A stretch of DNA of 64,000 nucleotides from JAEUIX01 sp964611125 (GCA_964611125.1 CAZSZO010000001.1:62001-126000), one strand, 5' to 3'; shown: positions 52,505 through 61,127, counted from the stretch's first letter. Numbers and translations are program-made. Notes: generated by a model from the sequence alone, not told the origin.

Positions 52505-53814
52505 TTGGGCTGAATCATCTTCTTGAGGCTTTCCTGCTGCCTCTCAAGCGCTGCGATGGAGTCCATGGCCTGTGTGAGGTGGATTTCCAGATCCTTGGCC
52601 CGCGTTCGGAAGTCCGACGCCTCCTTCTCCGCCACCTGCAGGCGCCCTCTCAGCTTCTCTGCTTCGAGGCTCTGGGCGCGTGCATCCTGAAGAACTTTCT
52701 GCAGCTCGGCATCGCCTTCCCTGCGCTGTAGATTCGAGTCGCTCAGCCGCCGCAGCGCATCCTCCAACTGGAGTTTCAGCTTCACCAGCTCCGGCGACTC
52801 CACAACGGGCCGGTCCACCACACGGGTGAGCGCCCGCACCGTCATCATGACGTCCTCCGGCGCCGTCACGATCGCGGTGTTCCCCTTCTCCCCGGGCACC
52901 ACGAGCGCCCGCGCGGGCTGGCTGGGGTCGTTGGACGTCACCATCCGCACCGCGTCCATAAAGTCCGCCGGGGACGCATGCGCCAGGCTGAAGATCTCGC
53001 TGATCGCCTTCCCCCCGCCCGCCGACCGATACCTCTTGACCTCTCGATCAACATCGCGCTGGAGGTTCATCACCACTTCCTCGGCAAGCTTGCACTGCCG
53101 CACCGAGCCCGTGACGAACAGCAGCCCCGACTCCTGGTGGAACTTCAGCTCAGCCGGCTCCTCGTCGGCGACCGACGTCGCGGTCTCGATCGCGGTCAGC
53201 ACCGTCTTGGGCGAGATCGGCCCCGCCTTACCCTCGCCGCCGCCCGAGGCCCACTGGGCCCGGGTGATCTCGTTGAGCGAGATGATCCGGCTCCCTTCGT
53301 CGCCCGACCGCCCGGCCCGATCGGCCCGATTGATCGCAAAGACCGGGGCGCCGCCGGCGGGGAAGTTCTGCGGGAAGCCTGGCTGCGGCTCCGGCATGAT
53401 CCGCGCAACCTGCAGCGCCGCCGATTTCGCCTGGTATTGCACCGCCCGCAGCGCAATCTCAACGTCAACGTTCTTGATCTGCATCGCCGGCAGGCGCACC
53501 CGCTCCGCCCCGCCGCCGTAGACCACGTTCACCGGCGCGGCCGTCGCACTCCGAAGCCCAAGCACAAACTGTTCGACAGTTCCTCCGGGAAAGTCCAGCG
53601 AGACGGTCGCCTCAAGCGCCCGCCCCGCCCCCCCCGACCCCCCAACCCCCCCCTGCCCCGCCGCCGTCGCCGGCTGCTCCACCGCCCGAGCATGCCCGGC
53701 CGCCCCCACCAGGATCGCCCCCGCCAGCGCCCCCACCACCGCCCAAGGCAGCTTCGGCGCCGGTTTGAGGATCTGGGTCGCCACGCGTTCGCCTGTCAAT
53801 CGCCGGATGAGCAT
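52501..53814 (-). CDS. Exported secretin-N/STN-like protein with C-terminal coiled coil
   Basis: 437 residues. A signal or anchor segment (about 23-45, PWAVVGALAGAILVGAAGHARA) is followed by an STN-like domain (VSLDFPGGTVEQFVLGLRSA) and secretin-N-like sub-domains (ELKFHQESGLLFVTGSVRQCKLAEEVV). The last 110 residues form a long charged coiled coil (LVKLKLQLEDALRRLSDSNL on). There is no secretin pore domain, so it is not a complete secretin. AGGAGG lies 7 nt before the ATG. First gene of the operon with the sigma and putative anti-sigma genes; it could be the signal-receiving or envelope partner. Confidence 0.6.
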   Translation of the reverse strand: MLIRRLTGERVATQILKPAPKLPWAVVGALAGAILVGAAGHARAVEQPATAAGQGGVGGSGGAGRALEATVSLDFPGGTVEQFVLGLRSATAAPVNVVYGGGAERVRLPAMQIKNVDVEIALRAVQYQAKSAALQVARIMPEPQPGFPQNFPAGGAPVFAINRADRAGRSGDEGSRIISLNEITRAQWASGGGEGKAGPISPKTVLTAIETATSVADEEPAELKFHQESGLLFVTGSVRQCKLAEEVVMNLQRDVDREVKRYRSAGGGKAISEIFSLAHASPADFMDAVRMVTSNDPSQPARALVVPGEKGNTAIVTAPEDVMMTVRALTRVVDRPVVESPELVKLKLQLEDALRRLSDSNLQRREGDAELQKVLQDARAQSLEAEKLRGRLQVAEKEASDFRTRAKDLEIHLTQAMDSIAALERQQESLKKMIQPK

Positions 53815-53907
53815 CGGGACCTCCTGTGCAATATGCCCAGAAGACGCCGCCAGGTCGCCATCGCGGCGCGCCGGAACGCAAAATCCCTGCAGATTCCCAC
53901 CGCCAGC

Positions 53908-56034
53908 CTACATCCGCCGCAGCACCGCCCGCACCGGGCTGCCGTCAAAGCCCATCAGCTTCAGCGGCAGGGCGATCAGCTCGTACTCCCCTGCTTCGAC
54001 ACCCGCCAGCGTCACCCCCTCCAGGATCGCCATCCCGTGCCGGGCGATCGCCTTGTGGGCGGGCAGGTCCTTGGAAGAGAACAGATCCACGCTCGGGGTG
54101 TCGATACCGACCGTCTTCACACCCCGGGCCGCCAACCCATCCACCAGTTCCACCGACAGCGCGGCAAAGTCCTCCCGCCACACCGTCGCATCCGGAAACG
54201 TCCCCGTCTTGAGCAGCACCCGCTCCCGCCGCACCTGTTCCAGCCCGCCGACCACATCCGCCGGCGCGATCCGCGCCCCGGCGGCCACCCGCACCTCCAG
54301 CACCTGGCAGGGGCCCAGGTATCGCTCGAGCGCCCACTCCCCCACCCCCGGCGCCGGGTGCGAGTAGTGGTTCGGCCCATCCGCATGCGAACCCAGGTGC
54401 ACCGTCGACCGCAGCGTCGACAAAGTCACGGTCGCGCCCTTCTCCAGCTCGCACACAATCTCGCGCGAGAACGGTGTGTCGCCTGGCCAGGTCTTGATCG
54501 CCGAGGTTAGCGCCGGCGAGATATCGATCAACCCCCCGTCCGCCGCTCCTCGGCCCCCGCCCGCCTCATAGGCCGCCCGGACCTGGCCGACCCGGGCGAG
54601 CCAGGCCTCTTCGCCCAGGGCCTTGTCGCTCCCCATCGGCAGGGCCGCCGCGACGGCGTCGTACAACCCCTCCAGAGCCCGCCCGCGCCGCCGCGCCTCG
54701 CTGTACGGAACCGTCGAGAAGCTCACCAGGTGATACTGCGGCTCGCACGCGCTCGGGAACAGCCTGTGCAGGGCCTGCTCGACCTTCTTGCGATACAGAA
54801 ACGCCGGGTCGCCCACCTTGTCGCGCATCTCGACAAAATTGTCCAGCGCCATGTCCGCGATCGCGTCGGCGTTGGGCTTGCGCAGGTGCTGGAACTCCTC
54901 GAGCGCCGCCCCGGCGTCGCCGATCCGCCCCCCGCCGGCCCCATGCCGGGCCAGGCAGTCGAGCAGGCACGCGCAGTCTTCAAACGCGCAGTTCATTCCC
55001 TGCCCGTAAAAGGGCACAATCGCGTGCGCCGCGTCGCCAAGCAGCCCCAGCTTGCCCTCGAATCGCCACGGCCAGCACCGCACCGTCGTCAGCGAGCTCG
55101 CCGGGTTCCGCTGGAAGTCCTCCACCAGCGTGGGCATCAGCGGCGCGGCGTCGGCGTACTGAGCCTCGAACAAGGCCCTGATCTGCTCCGGCGTCCTGAG
55201 GGCGGAGAACGCGTGCTGGTCCCCGGCCGCCCGCGCATCAAAGGGCCAAAAGAGCGTGCACGTAAACGAGCAGTCCTTGTTCGGCAGCGCGATCATCATC
55301 GCGCTCGACCGCGGCCAGATATGCAGCGCGTTCGGATCAAGGGCGAACCCACCCTCGCGCGTCGGCGGGATCGTCAGCTCCTTATAGCCGTGCGCCAGCG
55401 AACTCTGGCTGTACTCAAACCGATCCGTCCGCTGCAACGCCATCCGCCCCGCCGAGAAGGCCCCGTCGGCCGACAGGATGAGGTCCGCCTCCACCCGCTC
55501 GGCGCCCTCGCGCCCGATCTCAGGAATGGGTCTCTGGGCGCTGGAGGCCTTGAAGAACGCCGCGGGCCGCGGGCTCAGCAGGTCCACATCGGTGCAGAAA
55601 CGATCGAAGACAAACCGGACGTTGGGAAGACTCGCAGCCTCGCTCAGCAGGGTGAGGTTCAGGCCCCCGCGCGAGACCGAGTTGATCGCGTCGGCAGGAT
55701 TGGCCGAGTACGGCTGAAACACCAGCCTGGCAGGCTCGCCGGGCTTGGCGGAAGGGCTTGCCACCGGGTGCAGCATGCGGCCGCGCATGGGAATGGCGTC
55801 GGAGGCCATAACGCGCTCGGCCAACCCACCCCCGGCCCGCTTCATGCCCTCAATGCCTCGGACCGAGAGCGCCAGATTGATCGACCGGCCGCCGGCATAC
55901 CCGTGGGCCCGAGGATCGCTGCGACGCTCAAACACGGTCACGTTGAGCCCAAGTCGCGCCAGCATCACGGCGAGCAGTGAACCCGCCAGTCCGGCCCCGA
56001 CGATCACGACCTGCTGCGGCGCTGATTCAGCCAT
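53908..56034 (-). CDS. Fusion of kynurenine 3-monooxygenase and kynurenine formamidase
   Basis: One 708-residue polypeptide. Residues 1-465 are a complete KMO: FAD motif VVIVGAGLAGSLLAVMLARL (9-28), RSINLALSVRG, GD box LLGDAAHAIVPFYGQGMN (331-348) and NFVEMRDKVGDP. A linker of about 35 residues is followed by a KynB/cyclase-type domain (502-708) with the metal motif HLGSHADGPNH (546-556). The two activities are consecutive: KynB hydrolyses N-formylkynurenine and KMO hydroxylates kynurenine, on the tryptophan-to-quinolinate (NAD) route. No stop or frameshift separates them. TAACCT is 6 nt before the ATG, with no Shine-Dalgarno. No other kynurenine-pathway gene is nearby. Confidence 0.88.
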   Translation of the reverse strand: MAESAPQQVVIVGAGLAGSLLAVMLARLGLNVTVFERRSDPRAHGYAGGRSINLALSVRGIEGMKRAGGGLAERVMASDAIPMRGRMLHPVASPSAKPGEPARLVFQPYSANPADAINSVSRGGLNLTLLSEAASLPNVRFVFDRFCTDVDLLSPRPAAFFKASSAQRPIPEIGREGAERVEADLILSADGAFSAGRMALQRTDRFEYSQSSLAHGYKELTIPPTREGGFALDPNALHIWPRSSAMMIALPNKDCSFTCTLFWPFDARAAGDQHAFSALRTPEQIRALFEAQYADAAPLMPTLVEDFQRNPASSLTTVRCWPWRFEGKLGLLGDAAHAIVPFYGQGMNCAFEDCACLLDCLARHGAGGGRIGDAGAALEEFQHLRKPNADAIADMALDNFVEMRDKVGDPAFLYRKKVEQALHRLFPSACEPQYHLVSFSTVPYSEARRRGRALEGLYDAVAAALPMGSDKALGEEAWLARVGQVRAAYEAGGGRGAADGGLIDISPALTSAIKTWPGDTPFSREIVCELEKGATVTLSTLRSTVHLGSHADGPNHYSHPAPGVGEWALERYLGPCQVLEVRVAAGARIAPADVVGGLEQVRRERVLLKTGTFPDATVWREDFAALSVELVDGLAARGVKTVGIDTPSVDLFSSKDLPAHKAIARHGMAILEGVTLAGVEAGEYELIALPLKLMGFDGSPVRAVLRRM

Positions 56035-56040
56035 GCCGCG

Positions 56041-56046
56041 AGGTTA
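56041..56046 (-). promoter_or_regulatory. -10-like hexamer before the KMO-KynB gene
   Basis: TAACCT is 6 nt before the ATG at 56034; no Shine-Dalgarno. Leaderless layout. Confidence 0.35.
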
Positions 56047-56098
56047 CGCCCCCGAACTCCCCCGAAACCCCCCGCCCGCCTCCATCGGACCACTGGCG

Positions 56099-57877
56099 TC
56101 ACGATCCGACCGGCCCGTCATACGCATGGTTCACCGGGTCGATCCGCCGCATCGGCTTCTCCCGCGTCTGCTCTTCAATGACATGAGCCACCAGCCCCGG
56201 CGTGCGGGCGATCATGAAAATGCCGTTGAACACCTTGGGATCCATCCCCAGATCCGCCAGGATCGCCCCGATCGCCCCGTCGACGTTGATCGGCAGCGGC
56301 TTGCCGATCGCCGCGAACGCCCGCTCCACCGCCCGCGCGGCGCCCACGTACGTCCCCGCTCCCCCCGTCAATCCCGCCTCGCCCGCCAACTCAAACAGCT
56401 TCACCGTCCGCGGATCCTTCGTATGGATCCGGTGCCCAAACCCGCTGATCCGCTCCCCCGTTGCCTTGATCCGCCCCACCGCTTCCGCAGCAACTTCATC
56501 CAGCACCCGCAACCCCGCAGCATCTCCTTCCCCTCCGGATTTGAACTTTGAACTTTGAACTTTGAACTTCTCCCCCCTCCCCGCCGCCTCGCACAGCAAC
56601 CGTCCCAAGAACCGCGCACAATCCTCGATCGCCCCCCCATGGTGCCGATTGATCGACATGATCCCCGCCGCCACGCTCTGCGACAGCGACGCACCCGTGC
56701 TGGCCACCGTCCGGGCCGCCAGGCAGCTCGGCGGGGTCGCCCCATGGTCGATGCTGCTCACCAGGATCGCATCCAGCAGCCGCCCCACCCGCTCGTCGGG
56801 CAGCTTCCCGGTCAAAATCAGGTACACCGTCGCCCCGAAGCTCACCTTCCCCATCAGGCTCGCGATGTCGCGCCCGCGCACCGCCACCACGTTGGGCTCG
56901 ATCTTCGTCACCGCCGTGGTCCACACCGCCCTCCGCTCCGCCTCGCTCATGAGCGACTTGGATCCCTTGGCCCGCAGCATGGCCACGACCGCCTCGGGCA
57001 ACTCGCCGAAGGCGTCGACCACGCGCGCCCCAGCCGCCCGCAGCGCCGCCACCTTGCCCGCGTGCGTCCCCTTGTTCCCTTCGATGATCGCCCCCGCGTG
57101 GCTGAACCGCGTCCCCGCCTTCGCCGCCTTCCCGCCGATGTACGCCGCCACTGGCTTGGTGATCTCGCCGCTGGCGATCAGCTCGGCCAGCTCCTCCTCC
57201 TGCGAGCCGCCGATCTCCCCAAACACCACGATCGCGTCGGTCGCCCCGTCCGCCTGAAACATCCGGGCCACCTCGGGGATCCTCAGCCCCAGCACCGCAT
57301 CGCCACCGATGTGCACGATCGAGCTGATCCGCACCCCCGCCTGCCCCAGGTAATACGCCGTGCTCGAGGACATGCCCCCCGACCGCGAGATGATCCCCAC
57401 CCCCGTCCCGCCCGGCAGCGGCGGCTTGAACCACTCCCGCGCCGACTCAGCCCGCCCCCCGATCATCCCCACCACCGCCTTGCCCGGGCTGGCGATCCCC
57501 AGGGTGTTGGGACCCACGAAGCTCGCTCCCGTCGCCCGGGCCGCCGCCGCGATCGCCATCGCGTCCCACACCGGCACCCGGTCGGCCACCAGCACGACCA
57601 GCTTCACCCCCGCCTCGATCGCGTCGAGCGCCGCCGCCTTCACCCCCGCCGCGGGCACGAACAGCACCGAGATATCCACCCCACCCAGCGCCCCCACGGC
57701 CTGCGCGCACGAATCGAACACAGGCAAACCCAGCACGCTGGCCCCGCCCTTGCCGGGCGTCACACCGCCGACCACACGCGTGCCATAGTCCAGCATGAGT
57801 CGGGTGCGGGCCTGCCCCTCGCGCCCCGTGATGCCCTGGACGATCACCTTCTTCGTTTCGTCAATGAGGATGGCCAT
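56099..57877 (-). CDS. Fusion of succinyl-CoA-synthetase-alpha-like and citryl-CoA-lyase-like domains
   Basis: 592 residues. The N-terminal half follows succinyl-CoA synthetase alpha (VIVQGITGREGQ, GVTPGKGG, FVGPNTLGIASPGK, SRSGGMS, and the phospho-histidine H260 in RFSHAGAI). The C-terminal part (325-592) is a citrate-synthase/citryl-CoA-lyase domain with H378 (SIDHGATPP), H482 (GFGHRIH) and D533 (NVDGAIG). The order is that of ATP-citrate lyase large subunits (AclA), but the N-terminal half is close to ordinary SCS-alpha and no beta-subunit gene is adjacent. A loop at 436-450 is encoded partly by a 7-bp tandem repeat. Start ATG 57877; TACGGT is 5 nt upstream. Confidence 0.8.
   Translation of the reverse strand: MAILIDETKKVIVQGITGREGQARTRLMLDYGTRVVGGVTPGKGGASVLGLPVFDSCAQAVGALGGVDISVLFVPAAGVKAAALDAIEAGVKLVVLVADRVPVWDAMAIAAAARATGASFVGPNTLGIASPGKAVVGMIGGRAESAREWFKPPLPGGTGVGIISRSGGMSSSTAYYLGQAGVRISSIVHIGGDAVLGLRIPEVARMFQADGATDAIVVFGEIGGSQEEELAELIASGEITKPVAAYIGGKAAKAGTRFSHAGAIIEGNKGTHAGKVAALRAAGARVVDAFGELPEAVVAMLRAKGSKSLMSEAERRAVWTTAVTKIEPNVVAVRGRDIASLMGKVSFGATVYLILTGKLPDERVGRLLDAILVSSIDHGATPPSCLAARTVASTGASLSQSVAAGIMSINRHHGGAIEDCARFLGRLLCEAAGRGEKFKVQSSKFKSGGEGDAAGLRVLDEVAAEAVGRIKATGERISGFGHRIHTKDPRTVKLFELAGEAGLTGGAGTYVGAARAVERAFAAIGKPLPINVDGAIGAILADLGMDPKVFNGIFMIARTPGLVAHVIEEQTREKPMRRIDPVNHAYDGPVGS
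56540..56567. repeat. 7-bp tandem repeat inside the fusion gene
   Basis: Four perfect copies of TTTGAAC, followed by TT, lie within the coding sequence and encode KFKVQSSKFK on the minus strand. It is AT-rich against a GC-rich gene. As 7 is not a multiple of 3, a change of one copy would break the frame. Confidence 0.9.
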
Positions 57878-57882
57878 GCCCA

Positions 57883-57888
57883 ACCGTA
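57883..57888 (-). promoter_or_regulatory. -10-like hexamer before the SCS-alpha/CCL fusion gene
   Basis: TACGGT is 5 nt before the ATG at 57877; no strong Shine-Dalgarno. Leaderless layout. Confidence 0.3.
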
Positions 57889-57981
57889 ACCGGCCTCGGG
57901 CCGCCTGCCGAGCCGCACGCTCCTACCAAATATCCCCTAAACAGGTGAACGTGCGGCATCGAGGCACACACACCGCCCCGC

Positions 57982-58010
57982 GTGAACATGCCTCGACCAC
58001 GGTCTATACT
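57982..58010 (+). promoter_or_regulatory. Candidate rpsB promoter in a 328-bp gene-free region
   Basis: The space from 57878 to 58205 holds no gene. In it, GTGAAC and TATACT are 17 bp apart; the -10 is close to consensus, the -35 weak. About 190 nt of leader would precede rpsB, room for a translational control element, but I see no recognisable fold. Confidence 0.45.
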
Positions 58011-58205
58011 TGCCCGATCGGCCGGGTTTCGGCGGCTGATTGGTTCGCGCGCCATCGCGGCGTTCGATCGCGGGTCTTTTTCCCCTCCCCGAAGCGCCCA
58101 ATCCGCGAAGAGTCCATCCCCGGAGCCCCGGCGTCCATGCGACGCCGTCTCCGAGAATCCTACCGACTCACTCTCCGCCCGGCGCTGCACGAAAGGTCGC
58201 TCCCC

Positions 58206-59102
58206 ATGGCTCTCGCCCCCGCCCCTGCCCCCGCCCCTTCAGCACCAGCGGCCGCCTCGGCCAACACCCTCGTTCAGGACCTGATCGAGGCGGGCATCCA
58301 CTTCGGCCAGCGGGCCGCCAGCTGGAACCCGAAGATGGCGCCCTACATCTGGGGCAAGCGCAACGGCATCCACATCATCGACATCAAGGAGACCATCAAG
58401 GGTCTCCTCCTTGCCAAGAAGTTCCTCGCCCGCGTCGTCGCTGACGGCAAAGACGTCTGCTTCGTCGGCTGCAAGCGCCAGGCCCGGGCCGTGCTCGAGC
58501 AGCGCGTCGCCGATGTCAAGATGCACTACGTCGTCGAGCGCTGGCTGGGCGGCACGCTCACCAACTTCCGCACCATCCGCTCGCGCCTCAAGCGCCTCGA
58601 CGAGCTCGACACCATCGAGCAGAAGGACAACTTCGCAAGCTACTCCAAGAAGATGGAGAGCATGCTCCGGCGCGAGCAGCAGAAGATCAAGCGCAACCTC
58701 GAGGGCATCCGCCACATGGAGAAGCTCCCCGGGGCCGTCGTCGTCATCGACGTCATGAAGGAAATCAACGCCCTGCGCGAGGCCCGCAAGCTCGGCATCC
58801 CCACCGTCTGCCTCATCGACACCGACGGCGACCCCGATCTCGCCGACATCGCCATCCCCGGCAATGACGACTCGATGCGCTCCATCGACGTCATCATCCG
58901 CGAGCTGTGCCTGGCCATCGCCGACGGCAAGTCCGCCCGCGTCGCCAAGACCGAGGGCGATCAGGCCGCCGCCGGAGGCGGCGCCGGAGGAGACGGCCCG
59001 CGCCGCTCCCGCCGCGCCCAGTTCCGCGCCGATGAGCCCACCCCCGCCTCCGCCGACGCCGCCCCCGAGGCCGCCGCGGCGCCCTCCGGCAAGCCCGCCT
59101 AA
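58206..59102 (+). CDS. rpsB: 30S ribosomal protein S2
   Basis: 298 residues, longer than the usual 240-260. The core shows LIEAGIHFGQRAASWNPKMAPYIWG, IHIIDIKETI, CFVGCKRQA, VERWLGGTLTNFRTI and VCLIDTDGDPDLADIAIPGNDDS with the following RSIDVI, all standard S2 segments. Extra length comes from an Ala/Pro-rich N-terminus and a C-terminal Gly/Ala/Arg-rich tail of about 60 residues. ATG at 58206 chosen, with AAAGG upstream; the ATG at 58137 in the same frame is possible. Followed by tsf, the common order. Confidence 0.95.
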   Translation: MALAPAPAPAPSAPAAASANTLVQDLIEAGIHFGQRAASWNPKMAPYIWGKRNGIHIIDIKETIKGLLLAKKFLARVVADGKDVCFVGCKRQARAVLEQRVADVKMHYVVERWLGGTLTNFRTIRSRLKRLDELDTIEQKDNFASYSKKMESMLRREQQKIKRNLEGIRHMEKLPGAVVVIDVMKEINALREARKLGIPTVCLIDTDGDPDLADIAIPGNDDSMRSIDVIIRELCLAIADGKSARVAKTEGDQAAAGGGAGGDGPRRSRRAQFRADEPTPASADAAPEAAAAPSGKPA

Positions 59103-59227
59103 CGCACCGCCCGTCCGCACAAGCCGTCCTGTTTCAGCAAGACCCCCGCCGGCGGTCACCCCGCCCGCTCCCACTGCCCACCGCCCCAGCGCCCCCCGCC
59201 CCGCGCCCCGGCCCTCAGAGGTAAGCC

Positions 59228-60061
59228 ATGTCCATCGAGATCTCCGCCGCCAACGTCATGAAGCTCCGCAACCAGACCGGCCTCTCCATGATGGAGTGCA
59301 AGAAGGCCCTGGTCGAGGCCAATGGCGACTTCGCCGCCGCTGAAGACATCATCCGCAAGAAGTTCAAGAACAAGATCGAAGCCCGCACCGCCGTCGCCGG
59401 CGCCGGGCGCATCACCGTCGCCATTCACGCCCCCGACGCGGCGGGCAGCTTCCCCCACGCCTCGATCGTCGAGATCCGCGCCGAGACCGACTTCACCGCC
59501 ATGAACGAGCACTTCGTCGCCATGGCCTCGCGCATCGCCGACATCGCCGCCGAGCAGCCCTCCGGACCCGTCTCCGCCACCGCCGAGATCCAGAACGAGA
59601 TCGAACGCATCCGCGCCAGCACCGGCGAGAAGTGCGAGTTCACCCGCGGCGTCAAGATGAACGGCGGCCCCCACGCCATCTTCGGCGCCTATGTTCACCA
59701 CGACGGCAAGACCGGCGCCCTCATCCACGCCGAGGGCGACATCTCCCTCGAAACCCTCCGCGACATCGGCATGCACATCGTCGCCAAGATCCCGGCGCCC
59801 AAGGGCGTCAGCGCCAACGACATCCCCGCCGATGTCGTCGAGAAGGAACGCAAGTTCCGCGTCGATCAGGCCATCGAGTCCGGCAAGCCCAAGGAAATCG
59901 CCGAGAAGATCGTCGAGGGCGGCATGCGCAAGTTCTTCGAGGAAATCGCCCTGCTCGAGCAGGGCTTCATCAAGGACGAAAGCAAGAAAGTGAAGGACGT
60001 CGTCGGCCCCAAGGCCACCATCGTCGCCTTCACCCGCTGGGCCGTGGGCGAAGGCGCCTGA
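59228..60061 (+). CDS. tsf: Elongation factor Ts
   Basis: Exchanges GDP for GTP on EF-Tu. 277 residues. The N-terminal UBA-like domain has LRNQTGLSMMECKKALVEANGDFAAAEDIIRKK, split here into LRNQTGLSMMECKKAL and NGDFAAAEDIIRKK, and the first core domain has IVEIRAETDFTAMNEHF. The C-terminal part has QAIESGKPKEIAEKIVEGGM and the ending LLEQGFIKDESKKVKDVV. AGAGG lies before the ATG. It follows rpsB by 125 bp; the 3' end overlaps a hairpin. Confidence 0.95.
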   Translation: MSIEISAANVMKLRNQTGLSMMECKKALVEANGDFAAAEDIIRKKFKNKIEARTAVAGAGRITVAIHAPDAAGSFPHASIVEIRAETDFTAMNEHFVAMASRIADIAAEQPSGPVSATAEIQNEIERIRASTGEKCEFTRGVKMNGGPHAIFGAYVHHDGKTGALIHAEGDISLETLRDIGMHIVAKIPAPKGVSANDIPADVVEKERKFRVDQAIESGKPKEIAEKIVEGGMRKFFEEIALLEQGFIKDESKKVKDVVGPKATIVAFTRWAVGEGA

Positions 60062-60078
60062 GCACGTCGGGCTCAGGC
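60056..60078 (+). terminator. Hairpin over the tsf stop codon
   Basis: GCCTGAGC and GCTCAGGC form a perfect 8-bp stem with a 7-nt loop. It includes the tsf TGA. Likely the end of the rpsB-tsf unit, though the following bases are only mildly T-rich. Confidence 0.5.
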
Positions 60079-60129
60079 CTGCATCTTCGCCGCTCTCCAC
60101 CAGTCGCATCCCCCGGCCAGTCCCGCCGG

Positions 60130-60135
60130 TACACT
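60130..60135 (+). promoter_or_regulatory. -10-like hexamer giving a leaderless sod transcript
   Basis: TACACT is 5 nt before the ATG at 60141, followed by CCGGC; no Shine-Dalgarno. The same TACACTCCGG string precedes fabD. Confidence 0.4.
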
Positions 60136-60140
60136 CCGGC

Positions 60141-61037
60141 ATGACTACGCCTGATTCAGCGTTTTCTCGCCGTGACGCCATGTCCGCGCTCGGGGTCGTC
60201 GGTCTGGGGGCCGTCGCCGCGCCCGCGTTGGCGCGGGCCCTGGGCCAGCCGTCCAAGCCGCCGCTGCCCGCCGATCCGTCCAGGCCGGTCTCTCCCCTGC
60301 CTGCGCCCGACCGCATGCCCCAGCCGCCCACCAGCCCAGTGAACCCTGGCCCGGGTGGGCCGGGGGGTGGGGGACCGCTTTCGCCCCTCTCCCCCGAGCA
60401 GCTCGGCTGGGACCCCGCCAAGCGCGAGTTCGTCCTCCCAAAGCTTCCCTACGCCGTGGACGCGCTGGAGCCGCACATCGACAAGGAGACGATGACGATC
60501 CACCGCGAGAAGCACCACGACGCCTATGTCAAGGGCGTCAACAACGCCCTGAAGAAGCTCGCCGACATCCGCGACAACCAGGGCGACGTGTCGCTCCTCA
60601 AGCACTGGTCGCGCGAGCTCAACTTCCACCTCTCGGGCCACGTCAATCACGCCTTGTTCTGGGCCACCATGGCCCCCCCCGGGGCTGGCGGCGGCGGCGC
60701 CCCCCTCCCCGGCACGGACTTCACCCGGGCCCTGGAGCGCGACTTCGGCTCCTTCGAGAAGTTCACCGCCCACTTCAAGACCGCCGCCCAGCAGGTCGAG
60801 GGCGGCGGCTGGGCCTTCCTGGTCCATCATCGAGACACCGACCTGCTCATGGTCATGCAGGCCGAGAAGCAGCAGCTCATGGCCATCGGCGCCTACACGC
60901 CCATCCTGGGCGTCGACGTCTGGGAGCACGCGTACTACCTCAAGTACAAGTGGAACCGCAAGGAGTACGTTGACGCGTTCTTCAACGTGATCAACTGGCC
61001 GCGCGTCAGCGAGCTCTACGCCCGGGCCCGGCGCTAG
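60141..61037 (+). CDS. Exported Fe/Mn superoxide dismutase
   Basis: Converts superoxide to oxygen and hydrogen peroxide. 298 residues, about 100 more than a plain SOD. The N-terminus has a twin-arginine-type signal (FSRRDAMSALGVVGLGAVAA) and a Pro/Gly-rich linker to about residue 90. The SOD domain follows: KLPYAVDALEPHIDKETMTIH with the first histidine ligand, HVNHALFWATM with the second, and VDVWEHAYYLKYKWNRKEYV with aspartate and histidine ligands. Export folded through Tat fits a metalloenzyme. Metal (Fe or Mn) cannot be told safely. Confidence 0.9.
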   Translation: MTTPDSAFSRRDAMSALGVVGLGAVAAPALARALGQPSKPPLPADPSRPVSPLPAPDRMPQPPTSPVNPGPGGPGGGGPLSPLSPEQLGWDPAKREFVLPKLPYAVDALEPHIDKETMTIHREKHHDAYVKGVNNALKKLADIRDNQGDVSLLKHWSRELNFHLSGHVNHALFWATMAPPGAGGGGAPLPGTDFTRALERDFGSFEKFTAHFKTAAQQVEGGGWAFLVHHRDTDLLMVMQAEKQQLMAIGAYTPILGVDVWEHAYYLKYKWNRKEYVDAFFNVINWPRVSELYARARR

Positions 61038-61127
61038 AGCAGCTTCATTTCAGCCGCAGCGGTGGCTCAGGCATCCCGCCGGTGAGCAACCAGGCATCGG
61101 CGCCGCGCCCCTGCGGCTCTCCTCGCC

